From NCBI GenBank assembly GCA_036231565.1, contig JAZAHA010000056.1:54495-118494 (forward strand): DNA of 64,000 nt, read 5' to 3'. The notes beneath the pieces are model-generated. The model ran no database searches. It was not told the origin of the DNA and worked only from the letters and a program-made list of their open reading frames with translations. Shown here in pieces: positions 46,252 to 55,963 of the stretch (within the stretch, counting starts at the first letter, position 1; each line of letters begins with the position of its first letter). Source of the stretch: Maricaulis sp036231565 (GTDB taxonomy: Bacteria; Pseudomonadota; Alphaproteobacteria; Caulobacterales; Maricaulaceae). Made by a program: the position numbers and the translations under genes.

Positions 46252-48831
46252 ATGGCTCGACTGACCGCTCTGGCCGGCGCATTGGCGGCACTCACCGCTG
46301 CGTCTGCCCAGGCTGAACCGATCGAATTTTTCCAGCTGGACGCTACGCCTTACGACGACAGCGTGCCTGCGCCCGAGGATGTGTTCGGCTTTGGCGTCGG
46401 CGACCGCCCGGTCCGCCACGACCAGATGGTCGCCTACCTGACCCAGCTTGCCGAAACCTCCGACCGGATCACAGTCGAGACGATCGGTTATTCCCATGAA
46501 GGCCGGCCGATCCTGTTCTTCACGGTGACCTCGCCGGAGAACCACGCCCGGATCGATGAGATTCGCGAGGCCCATCTGGCCAGTCTCGAACCCGGCGCCG
46601 AAGCCGATCCGGATGCACCGGCGGTGATCTGGCTCAACTACGGCGTCCACGGCGCCGAGTCGGCCGGCATGGATGCGGCGATTCCGACGCTCTACCACTA
46701 TGCCGCCGCCGAAGGCCTGGAAGTCGAGGCGGACCTGCGCGAAAGCGTCATCCTGATCACCGCCATTTTCAATCCGGACGGCCATTCGCGCCGTGTGAAC
46801 CATGTGGAGACCTATGGCGCGACCATTCCGGTCACCGATCCCGATCATGAACAGCACAATCTGTGGACCACGGCGCGGACCAATCACTACTGGTTCGACC
46901 TCAACCGCCAATGGCTGCTGCAGACCCAGCCAGAAAGCCAGGCCTGGCTGACCCAGTGGCACCGCTGGAAGCCGATGGTGTCGGCGGATTTCCACGAGAT
47001 GGGCACCGAGAGCACGTTCTACTTCCACCCCGGTGAGCCGCTGCGCCGCAACCCGCTCATCCCGGAACAGGCGCGCGAGCTGACCCAGGGCATCGCCCAG
47101 CACCACATCGCCTTCCTGGACAGCGAGGCGCGCCTCTACACCTCCGAGGAAGGCTTCGACAATTTCTATGTCGGCAAGGGCTCGACCTATCCGCAGGTCA
47201 ATGGCTCGCTGGGCATCCTGTTCGAGATCGGCGCGGCCCGCGGCGGCCTGATCGAGAGCGACCGGGGCCTCGTCAGCCATGCCGACAATGTGCGCACGCA
47301 TTTCCGCACTTCGCTGACGACCGTCTCCGGCGCCCTCGCCCAGCACCGCGAGATTGCGGAGTATCAGCGCGAGTTCTTCGCCAACTCCCTGCAGGCCGGG
47401 CGCAATGACGCCGACCGCGCCTTTGTCTTCTCCGCGGAAGGCGATCCGGTCCGGGCGGGGCTGTTTGTCGACCTGCTGGAACGTCACGACATCCGCGTCA
47501 ACGCGCTGGCCCGCGACGTCACGGTCGACGGCCGGACCTGGCGCGCCGGCGAGGCCTATGTCGTCGAACTGGCCCAGCCGCAATATACGATGATCCGCTC
47601 GATGTTCGACCGGATCACCGAGTTCGAGGAAAACATCTTCTACGACGTGTCCGGCTGGACCCTGCCGCTGGCCTACGATCTCGACTATGCCGCCGTCGGC
47701 CGCAGCTTCAACGCCGCCATTCTCGGCGATGAAGTGACGGCCGAGCCAGTCGTGCAACCGGCCCCGCCGGTCTCGTCCTACGGCTATGTCCTGCGCTGGT
47801 CGGACTATTACGCCCCGCGCGCGCTCTACCGCCTGCTGGATGCCGACATCCGCGTGCGCGTCGCCACCGAACCGGCGACCATCTCGACCAGCGAAGGCCG
47901 GATCGATTTCGGACCGGGCAGCGTCTTCGTGCCGCTGGTCGGCCAGGACACCGATCGCGATGCAATCCACGCCATGGTCCGCGACATCGCCGCCGAGGAC
48001 GGGGTGGCCGTCTATGCCGTGACGTCCGGCTCGACCGCCTCGGGAACGCCGGATATCGGCGACAGCAGCGGTTTCCGAGCGGTGGAACGTCCGGAAGTGC
48101 TGGTGCTGTTCGATGACGGGATCGCCACCTATGACACCGGCGAAGTCTGGCACCAGCTCGACCACCGCATGCATATCCCGGTCACCCTGCGGCGCAAGAA
48201 CGACCTCTCCGGCCTCGACTGGTCGCGCTACACCCACATGGTGATCGTCGGCGGCGGCAATACCGCCCTGCCCTCGAATGTACGCGGCCGCGTCGAACAA
48301 TGGGTGCGCGAGGATGGCGGTGTCATCATCGCCACCCGCCAGGCCGCCCGCATGGCCGAGCGCACCTTCTTCGATGTCGAGGACGAGGAGGAGGAGAACG
48401 GCAGCGACGAGCCGCTGGCCCGCCGCAATTACTCCGCCATGCCGGTGGATGATGCCGAACACGTCATCGGCGGTGCGATCTTTGCCGGCGATCTGGATAC
48501 CAGCCACCCGATCGGCTTCGGGTATACCGACCGTTTCGTCCCGCTTCACCGCAACACGACGCTGACCCTGGCGCGTCCGGACGACGATCCGTTTGCCGTC
48601 GTGGTGGAGTATCCGGAAGACCCGCTGCTGTCGGGCTATGCCTCGCAGCGGCGGCTTGACGAGATTGCCGGCACGCCGGCCGTCGTCGCCCGGCGGCTGG
48701 GCCGGGGCTCGGTGATCCTGTTTGCCGACAATCCCAACTTCCGCGCCACCTTCCGCGGTTCGGAGAAGATGTTCATGAATGCCATCTTCTTCGGTGGCCT
48801 GATCGACCGCCCCCGCGGCGACTACCAGTAG
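46252..48831 (+). CDS. Exported M14-family zinc carboxypeptidase-like protein
   Basis: An 859-residue protein with a signal peptide (residues 1-21, ending ASAQA). The catalytic domain has the zinc motif GVHGAESAG (His and Glu), FNPDGHSRRVNH, and DFHEMGTESTFYF with the third ligand. The large C-terminal part, after about residue 400, contains a ThuA/glutamine-amidotransferase-like region (HMVIVGGGNTALPSNVRG). This layout is common in exported M14 peptidases of sphingomonads and caulobacters that degrade peptides in the periplasm. It ends at a strong terminator. Confidence 0.87.
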   Translation: MARLTALAGALAALTAASAQAEPIEFFQLDATPYDDSVPAPEDVFGFGVGDRPVRHDQMVAYLTQLAETSDRITVETIGYSHEGRPILFFTVTSPENHARIDEIREAHLASLEPGAEADPDAPAVIWLNYGVHGAESAGMDAAIPTLYHYAAAEGLEVEADLRESVILITAIFNPDGHSRRVNHVETYGATIPVTDPDHEQHNLWTTARTNHYWFDLNRQWLLQTQPESQAWLTQWHRWKPMVSADFHEMGTESTFYFHPGEPLRRNPLIPEQARELTQGIAQHHIAFLDSEARLYTSEEGFDNFYVGKGSTYPQVNGSLGILFEIGAARGGLIESDRGLVSHADNVRTHFRTSLTTVSGALAQHREIAEYQREFFANSLQAGRNDADRAFVFSAEGDPVRAGLFVDLLERHDIRVNALARDVTVDGRTWRAGEAYVVELAQPQYTMIRSMFDRITEFEENIFYDVSGWTLPLAYDLDYAAVGRSFNAAILGDEVTAEPVVQPAPPVSSYGYVLRWSDYYAPRALYRLLDADIRVRVATEPATISTSEGRIDFGPGSVFVPLVGQDTDRDAIHAMVRDIAAEDGVAVYAVTSGSTASGTPDIGDSSGFRAVERPEVLVLFDDGIATYDTGEVWHQLDHRMHIPVTLRRKNDLSGLDWSRYTHMVIVGGGNTALPSNVRGRVEQWVREDGGVIIATRQAARMAERTFFDVEDEEEENGSDEPLARRNYSAMPVDDAEHVIGGAIFAGDLDTSHPIGFGYTDRFVPLHRNTTLTLARPDDDPFAVVVEYPEDPLLSGYASQRRLDEIAGTPAVVARRLGRGSVILFADNPNFRATFRGSEKMFMNAIFFGGLIDRPRGDYQ

Positions 48832-48853
48832 CCTGCAGGCACACCCGACAAAG

Positions 48854-48886
48854 AGGCCGGCCCGGATCTCCCGGGCCGGCCTTTTT
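48854..48886 (+). terminator. Rho-independent terminator after the M14 peptidase gene
   Basis: 12-bp arms AGGCCGGCCCGG and CCGGGCCGGCCT around a 5-base loop, then TTTTT; 22 bp past the stop. Confidence 0.9.
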
Positions 48887-49019
48887 CGTTCCGTTTCAGA
48901 CGCTTTCGATTTCCGGTGAAAATCGTCGCCGCAACATTTGACGCTTGGCCCCGAAGCGCGTTCAATCCCGGCTCTCCGCTGGCGGAACAATGCCTGCGGA
49001 CGCAAATGGGGATATCACG

Positions 49020-50471
49020 ATGACACTGAAGCCAAGCCTGCCAGCCCTTGCGGCGTGTACCGCCGCAATCGCCCTGGCTGCCTGCAACAGTGGCTCGGAC
49101 ACCGCCTCTTCGGGCAGTGCCGGGTCCTCGGGCAGCAATCCGGGCGAATCCGGCGATATCGTCCGGATCAATCTCGACCCGTATCCGTCCACCTATACGC
49201 CGCAGCCCAGCGGCACGACGCTGATCCGCGGCGCCACGGTGCTGGACGGGATCGGCGGACAGATCGAGAATGGCGATGTGCTGATCGAGAACGGCCGCAT
49301 CGCCGCTGTCGGCACCGGTCTGGAAGCGCCGGATGGTGCGACCGTCATCGACGGCGCCGGCCGTTATGTCACGCCGGGCATCATCGATATCCACTCCCAT
49401 CTGGGCGCCTACCCGTCGCCGGGCGTCAGCGCCCATTCCGACGGCAATGAGGCGACCGAGCCGGTGACGGCAGAAGTCTGGGTCGAACACTCGGTCTGGC
49501 CGCAAGACCCCGGTTTCGAACATGCCCTGGCCGGCGGTGTCACCACGCTGCACGTCCTGCCCGGCTCTGCCAATTTGTTCGGCGGCCGCGGCATCACCCT
49601 GCGCAATGTGCCGGGACGTACGGTGCAGGAGATGAAATTCCCGGGTGCGCCCTACACGCTGAAAATGGCCTGTGGCGAGAACCCGTCGCGCGTCTATGGC
49701 AATCGCGGCCGCTCGCCGGCCACGGATATGGGCAATATGGCCGGCTACCGCGCTTCCTGGATCGAGGCGTCGAACTATCGCGACAGCTGGCATGAATACT
49801 GGGAAGCGGCGGAGAATGGCGAGGATGTCGATCCGCCGACGCAAGATCTCGAGCTCGACACGCTGATGGGCGTGCTGGAAGGCGAGATCCTGGTGCAGCA
49901 GCACTGCTACCGCGCCGACCAGATGGCCCAGATCATGGATATGGCCGAGGAGTTCGGCTACCAGGTCACGACCTTCCACCACGCGGTCGAGGCCTACAAG
50001 ATCCCCGACCTGCTCGCCGAGCACGATGTCTGCGCCGCCGTCTGGGCGGACTGGGGCGGCTTCAAGATGGAAGCCTATGACACCGTCCGCGAAAACCTGG
50101 CCATGACGCACGCCAATGGCGCCTGCGCGATGATCCACTCGGACGACGCCAACGGCATCCAGCGGCTCAACCAGGAAATCGCCAAGGCGCTCGCCGACGG
50201 CCGCCGTGCCGGCCTGGACATCTCCGAGGCCGAAGCCTGGGCCTGGGCGTCCTCGCGTCCGGCGCAGGCGCTGGGCATCGGCGACGAGACCGGTTCGCTG
50301 CAGGAAGGCTATCGCGCCGATGTCGTGCTGTGGTCCGGCAATCCCTTTTCCACCTACACGCGGGCCGATCAGGTCTGGATCGACGGCGCGCTGAGCTATG
50401 ACCGGCGCAACACCGATCTCCAGCCCGTCCGCGACTTCATGCTCGGCCAGCCCGGCGAAGGAGAGCAGTAA
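49020..50471 (+). CDS. Exported amidohydrolase lipoprotein, metal-binding
   Basis: A 483-residue amidohydrolase-superfamily protein. The lipobox ALAAC is followed by a Ser/Gly-rich linker. The metal motif HxH is intact in YVTPGIIDIHSHLG, with FHHAVEAYKIPDLL and MIHSDDANGIQRLN further on as later metal-site regions. The superfamily includes imidazolonepropionase-like and dipeptide-hydrolysing enzymes, so the exact substrate is open. The ATG (MTLKPSLPALAAC) was chosen because it begins the signal peptide. Its stop overlaps the start of the next, related gene by one base. Confidence 0.88.
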   Translation: MTLKPSLPALAACTAAIALAACNSGSDTASSGSAGSSGSNPGESGDIVRINLDPYPSTYTPQPSGTTLIRGATVLDGIGGQIENGDVLIENGRIAAVGTGLEAPDGATVIDGAGRYVTPGIIDIHSHLGAYPSPGVSAHSDGNEATEPVTAEVWVEHSVWPQDPGFEHALAGGVTTLHVLPGSANLFGGRGITLRNVPGRTVQEMKFPGAPYTLKMACGENPSRVYGNRGRSPATDMGNMAGYRASWIEASNYRDSWHEYWEAAENGEDVDPPTQDLELDTLMGVLEGEILVQQHCYRADQMAQIMDMAEEFGYQVTTFHHAVEAYKIPDLLAEHDVCAAVWADWGGFKMEAYDTVRENLAMTHANGACAMIHSDDANGIQRLNQEIAKALADGRRAGLDISEAEAWAWASSRPAQALGIGDETGSLQEGYRADVVLWSGNPFSTYTRADQVWIDGALSYDRRNTDLQPVRDFMLGQPGEGEQ

Positions 50472-51745
50472 TGAAACAGCTGATTTCAGTTCTGGCGGCC
50501 AGTGTGGCCCTCGCTGCACCGGCTGCCGCCCAGACCTATGCCGTGACCAATGGCCGGGTCGTCACCAATACCGATGCCGGCATTCTCGAGAACGCCACCG
50601 TGATCGTGCGTGACGGCGATATCGTCGCGGTCGGTGCGGGGGCGGAAATCCCCGAGGACGCCACCGTGATCGATGCCTCCGGCAACTGGGTCACGCCCGG
50701 CGTGTTTGCCGCCTTTTCCCAGCTCGGCCTGATCGAGGTCGCCCTGGAAGGCTCAACCACGGACGACAGCGCTGACGAGTCGCCCTTCTCGGTCGCCCTC
50801 GACGTCGCCGACGGCTTCAACCCGGCGGGCACCTATCTCGCAACCAACCGGGTAGAAGGCGTTACGCGCGCCGCGATCTTCCCGTCCACCGGCCACAATA
50901 TCTTCGCCGGCCAGGGCGCGCTGATCGAGACCAGCGGCGAGGCCGACTCGCTGTTCCAGGCCGGCAGCTTCGTCTATGCCGACCTGTCCGAGTCGGGCGC
51001 CGGCCGCGCCGGCGGTTCCCGTCCGGCAGCCTGGGCCTTCCTGGAAGCCGCCCTGGCGGACGCCCGTGGTTATCCGGGGCGGTTCTCGGGCGATCATGAG
51101 GGCGATGCGCTGAACCGCTATGACGCCGCGGCCCTGTTGCCGGTGGCCCGTGGCCGTGTGCCGCTGGTCATGGCCGTCAATCGCGCAGCGGACATCCGCC
51201 GGGCGATCCGCTTCAAGGCCGATAATGCACCGATCCAGCTGATTCTGGTCGGTGCTGCGGAAGGCTGGATGGTGGCCGACGAGCTGGCCGCGGCGGACAT
51301 TCCCGTGATCATCGATCCGCTGGAAGACCTGCCCTCTTCCTTCGATTCGCTCGGCGCCTCGTTGCAGAACGCCGCGCGGCTGCAGGAGGCCGGGGTGGAC
51401 GTCGCCTATTCCACGGCCCCGACGGCGGACGGGTATTTCAACGCCCGCCTGGTGCCGCAGCATGCCGGCAATGCCGTTGCCAACGGCGTCCCCTGGGATG
51501 AAGCCTTCCGGGCGATCTCGCTGACACCGGCGGAAATCTATGGTGTCGGCGATCGCTATGGCGCCCTCGCTCCGGGCTATGCCGGTGATGTTGTTGTGTG
51601 GGACGGCGATCCGCTGGAAGTGATGAGTGCACCGGTTGCAGTCCTCATCGACGGCGAGCCGACTGCGCTTGAATCGCGCCAGACTCAATTGCGCGACCGT
51701 TACATCAATATCACGGACGACACGCCATACGCCTACCGACGCTAG
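50471..51745 (+). CDS. Exported amidohydrolase-like protein lacking the HxH metal motif
   Basis: A 424-residue paralogue of the preceding amidohydrolase, with a cleavable signal peptide (ending PAAAQ) instead of a lipobox. The early block reads WVTPGVFAAFSQLG where its neighbour has the HxH metal motif, so the canonical first metal ligands are missing. Later features (YGVGDRYGALAPGYAGDVVVWDGDPLE) are family-typical. It is translationally coupled to the first gene (TAATG). It may be a non-catalytic partner that assembles with the active subunit; that is inference. Confidence 0.85.
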   Translation: MKQLISVLAASVALAAPAAAQTYAVTNGRVVTNTDAGILENATVIVRDGDIVAVGAGAEIPEDATVIDASGNWVTPGVFAAFSQLGLIEVALEGSTTDDSADESPFSVALDVADGFNPAGTYLATNRVEGVTRAAIFPSTGHNIFAGQGALIETSGEADSLFQAGSFVYADLSESGAGRAGGSRPAAWAFLEAALADARGYPGRFSGDHEGDALNRYDAAALLPVARGRVPLVMAVNRAADIRRAIRFKADNAPIQLILVGAAEGWMVADELAAADIPVIIDPLEDLPSSFDSLGASLQNAARLQEAGVDVAYSTAPTADGYFNARLVPQHAGNAVANGVPWDEAFRAISLTPAEIYGVGDRYGALAPGYAGDVVVWDGDPLEVMSAPVAVLIDGEPTALESRQTQLRDRYINITDDTPYAYRR

Positions 51746-51763
51746 GCTTTCGGCCCTGTTGCG

Positions 51764-51791
51764 TTGACACAACGAACGGTGTCCGTATTTT
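51764..51791 (+). promoter_or_regulatory. Sigma-70-type promoter for the second DEAD-box helicase
   Basis: TTGACA (51764-51769) and TATTTT (51786-51791) with a 16-bp spacer. Transcription would begin near 51798, only a few bases before the hairpin at 51802-51828, giving a leader of about 60 nt. Confidence 0.6.
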
Positions 51792-51801
51792 GCGCCCACT
51801 T

Positions 51802-51828
51802 GCGGCCGCGCCTTCACGGCGCGGCCGC
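51802..51828 (+). terminator. GC hairpin at the start of the helicase leader
   Basis: 11-bp arms GCGGCCGCGCC/GGCGCGGCCGC with a 5-base loop, then TATTCTT. It could terminate the upstream amidohydrolase operon, or sit at the very 5' end of the helicase transcript and stabilise or regulate it. Confidence 0.5.
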
Positions 51829-51857
51829 TATTCTTAGTGTGTCAAACAAAGGACGCC

Positions 51858-53234
<1,377 letters not shown>

Positions 53235-53429
53235 TTCCAGTCGCGCGCCGCTGCCCTGCCGGCCCCCGGGGCAGCAGCGACACACCCGCTGAAATCGTAT
53301 GGCGCGACTGCACAATCTGCTCCGCTCTCATACGATATGAGCAATTTTTACCTCTTCTTTTCCTTTCTCCCCTAGTCTTTCGATTGTCGCGGATGAAGAA
53401 GCTCGTCCGCCAAGGGAAGGACGTATCTC

Positions 53430-54482
53430 GTGAACGGTCGATTGCTAGGCAAGGAAGGACGTGAGTTCGCGCACAAGGCGCTTGAGCTCATGGATCAGTT
53501 TGACGTCGCTCCAACGCCGGAAAACTACGCCGTCTGGATCTGCTTCGCGAGCGACACCAATCCGGAACTCTGCGAGACCCTGCGCACCCACATCGAGGCA
53601 GGCGAGACTTTCAACGAAACCGTCAACGCAGAACTCTTCGAACAGTATTTCCAGTGGAAGGCTATCCAGGACGCGATCCTGGAAAGCGGCAGCCTGATGA
53701 GCCGCGAGCTGGGCGCCGTAAAACAGTCGCTGGAGGCTGCCGAACGAGACACGGTCGCGTACGGCAAGGCCCTGGAAGGTGCCACGCACGAACTCGTCGC
53801 CAGCCCGGATGCCGCCGGTATGAAACGCCTGGTCGAGTCGCTGGTTTCTGCCACGGCGCGCATGCAACGGCGCAGCCAGGCGCTCGAAGACAAGCTGCAG
53901 GCGACCTCAAACGAAGTCACCAAGCTGAAGACCCATCTCGAACGGGTTCGTGAAGAAGCCATGACCGATGCCCTCACCGGCATCGCCAATCGCAAGCGCT
54001 TCGACGAAGCGCTGCGCCGGGCCCGCCGGGCAGCCGAATCGGACGGCACGCCGATGAGCCTGATCCTGTGTGACATCGATTTCTTCAAACGCTTCAATGA
54101 TACGTGGGGCCACCAGACCGGCGACCAGATCATCCGCTTTGTTGCCGGCTGTCTGACCCGCCACTCGCAGGAACACCACGTCGTGGCCCGTTACGGCGGT
54201 GAGGAATTCGGTATCGTCATGCCGAACACCGACACGGCGACTGCCAAGGAAATCGCGGAAAAGATCCGCAAGACGGTTGAATCCAAGAAGCTGCTGCGCA
54301 AGTCCACCAATGAGGATCTCGGCAATATCACGGTGTCGCTGGGTATCGCCGGCTATCGCAACGGCGAATCGATCGAGGAACTGATCGAGCGCTCGGATGC
54401 CAATCTCTACAAGTCCAAGACGGAAGGCCGGAACCGGTCGACCGGCGATGAGAGTGCGGCCAGCCGGTCCGCTGCAGCCTGA
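53430..54482 (+). CDS. GGDEF diguanylate cyclase with N-terminal helical domain
   Basis: A 350-residue soluble protein that should make c-di-GMP. The N-terminal ~100 residues (APTPENYAVWICFASDTNPEL) form a helical domain seen in several alphaproteobacterial cyclases. A coiled coil (about 130-178) follows, then the GGDEF domain (about 179-335) with DIDFFKRFNDTWGH and the active site RYGGEEF (254-260). The usual RxxD inhibitory site just upstream is absent (QEHH), so product inhibition at that site is unlikely. The start is GTG after AAGGGAAGG. It ends at a terminator shared with the converging GST gene. Confidence 0.93.
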   Translation: MNGRLLGKEGREFAHKALELMDQFDVAPTPENYAVWICFASDTNPELCETLRTHIEAGETFNETVNAELFEQYFQWKAIQDAILESGSLMSRELGAVKQSLEAAERDTVAYGKALEGATHELVASPDAAGMKRLVESLVSATARMQRRSQALEDKLQATSNEVTKLKTHLERVREEAMTDALTGIANRKRFDEALRRARRAAESDGTPMSLILCDIDFFKRFNDTWGHQTGDQIIRFVAGCLTRHSQEHHVVARYGGEEFGIVMPNTDTATAKEIAEKIRKTVESKKLLRKSTNEDLGNITVSLGIAGYRNGESIEELIERSDANLYKSKTEGRNRSTGDESAASRSAAA

Positions 54483-54511
54483 TCGGCACACGCTCACATC
54501 CGGAAAAGATG

Positions 54512-54537
54512 ATGCCGCCCCGGGGGCGGCATTTTTC
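54512..54537. terminator. Terminator between the cyclase and GST genes
   Basis: ATGCCGCCCC/GGGGCGGCAT hairpin followed on the plus strand by TTTTTC, 30 bp after the cyclase stop. Confidence 0.88.
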
Positions 54538-54545
54538 TTGTGGTT

Positions 54546-55136
54546 CTACCCGTCGGCTGGCGGCTGGGTGGACCGGAAGCTCGGCCGGGACGCCCACATA
54601 TCGTGCAGGGCGACCAGCCGCGGACGCCCCGTTCGCCAGTCGCATTCGGGATAGCGAAAATCGAGATAACCCAGTGCCACGGCCATGGTCAGCGGCCCCT
54701 GGGCATGCGGATTGTCCGCCTCGCCCATACCCGCTTCCAGCTCGTCCAGTGCGCGCTGGATACCGCGTTCACGCCGGCCGATCCAGAAGTCCGACCGAAT
54801 GCCCTCGTCGCGCACCATCTCGACCCGGCGCATGACTGTAAGGTCGAGCAGTCCGCTGCCCAGCGCCTCCAGGCGGCGATCCGTCCAGTCGCGCGGCCAG
54901 GGCTCGCCGGCACACTCGGCAATGTAATCGGCAATCAGGGCGCTTTCGGTCAGCGCCTGGCCGTCATCCATGAGAAGGCACGGCACGCGGCCCAGCGGAT
55001 TGGCCCTGAGAAGGTCCGGATCGTCATCGAACGGATGGGCCTCCACCTCCTCGATCATATCGCCCAGCGCGAATTCGCGCACCATGACCCGGCATTTGCG
55101 CGAATAGGGCGAGGTCGAGGAAATGATCAGCTTCAT
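54546..55136 (-). CDS. Glutathione S-transferase family protein
   Basis: A 196-residue GST-fold protein. The N-terminal thioredoxin-like part begins MKLIISSTSPYSRKCRVM, with Ser in the SPYSRK active-site position. NPLGRVPCLLMDDGQALTES holds the cis-proline and the glutathione gamma-Glu contact. The C-terminal helical domain follows. Substrate unknown. It lies 5 bp after sufA on the same strand and could be a read-through partner of the suf operon. Confidence 0.88.
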   Translation of the reverse strand: MKLIISSTSPYSRKCRVMVREFALGDMIEEVEAHPFDDDPDLLRANPLGRVPCLLMDDGQALTESALIADYIAECAGEPWPRDWTDRRLEALGSGLLDLTVMRRVEMVRDEGIRSDFWIGRRERGIQRALDELEAGMGEADNPHAQGPLTMAVALGYLDFRYPECDWRTGRPRLVALHDMWASRPSFRSTQPPADG

Positions 55137-55141
55137 GGGGA

Positions 55142-55501
55142 TCAGGCACTGGCTGCGGGCACGATGGTGACACTTTCCCCGCAGCCGCAGGCATCGGTCT
55201 GGTTGGGGTTGTTGAACACGAATTTGGCGTGCAGCGGTGTCACTTCATAATCGATCTGGGTGCCCAGCAGGAAGAGCAGCGCCTTCGATTCCAGCACGAT
55301 TTCCACGCCCTTGTCCTCGACGCGCTCGTCCAGCGCCTCGGGCGCCTCGACATAGCCCATCTCGTATTCCATGCCGGCGCAGCCGCCATTCTTCACACCG
55401 ACCCGCAGGAAGCCGGCGCCGCGATCGGCCATGATCTCCTTGACGCGTGCTGCAGCGGCGTCGGTCAGGGTGACGGCCTTGGGTCTTTCGCGTCGGGTCA
55501 T
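55142..55501 (-). CDS. sufA: A-type Fe-S carrier protein
   Basis: HesB/IscA-family cluster carrier of 119 residues. The three conserved cysteines are Cys41 (NGGCAGMEY) and Cys105/Cys107 (DACGCGES). It takes clusters from the SufBCD scaffold and delivers them to apo-proteins. It lies at the 3' end of the suf operon; sufA or erpA naming depends on phylogeny that I cannot run, so the symbol rests on context. Confidence 0.9.
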   Translation of the reverse strand: MTRRERPKAVTLTDAAAARVKEIMADRGAGFLRVGVKNGGCAGMEYEMGYVEAPEALDERVEDKGVEIVLESKALLFLLGTQIDYEVTPLHAKFVFNNPNQTDACGCGESVTIVPAASA

Positions 55502-55523
55502 CGTGCTTCGCGTCCAGTTGCCT

Positions 55524-55955
55524 CTAGAACATGTTCAGCGCCAGCCGCGCCTCGTCGGACATGCGGTCCGGCGTCCAGGGCGGTTCGAATGTCAGCTCGA
55601 CCAGGGCGCGCTCGACCCCGTCGACCTTCTCCACGGCCTCCTGGACCCATCCGGGCATCTCGCCCGCCACCGGACAGCCCGGCGCCGTCAGCGACATTTC
55701 CACCTTCAGGGTCCGGTCGTCTTCCAGGTCGACCTTGTAGATCAGGCCGAGTTCGTAGATATCGACCGGGATTTCCGGATCATACACCGTCTTGAGCGCC
55801 TCGACGACATCATCGGTAATACGCGCCAGCTCGTCCTGCGGGATCGCGCCCGCCGGCGGCGACACGGAAGCGGCTACCTCAGCCGGTGTGGCCGGCTTGG
55901 CGGGCGTCCGCGGCGCGGACAGATCGATCATGTCCCGGTCTGTAGTCTGTGTCAT
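55524..55955 (-). CDS. sufT: SUF system MIP18/DUF59 maturation factor
   Basis: A 143-residue protein whose C-terminal ~105 residues are the MIP18 (DUF59) domain: VYDPEIPVDIYELGLIYKV, and SLTAPGCPVAGEMPGWV with the single conserved cysteine. The N-terminal ~38 residues are Pro/Ala-rich and probably flexible. SufT homologues assist Fe-S protein maturation. The position between sufS and sufA is the usual one in alphaproteobacteria. Confidence 0.93.
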   Translation of the reverse strand: MTQTTDRDMIDLSAPRTPAKPATPAEVAASVSPPAGAIPQDELARITDDVVEALKTVYDPEIPVDIYELGLIYKVDLEDDRTLKVEMSLTAPGCPVAGEMPGWVQEAVEKVDGVERALVELTFEPPWTPDRMSDEARLALNMF

Positions 55956-55963
55956 TTCAAAGC

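Noticed and set aside
46144..49005. A 953-codon minus-strand frame opposite the M14 peptidase
   Set aside because: Same shadow effect; it also runs through the terminator at 48854-48886, and the plus strand encodes a signal peptide and zinc motifs.
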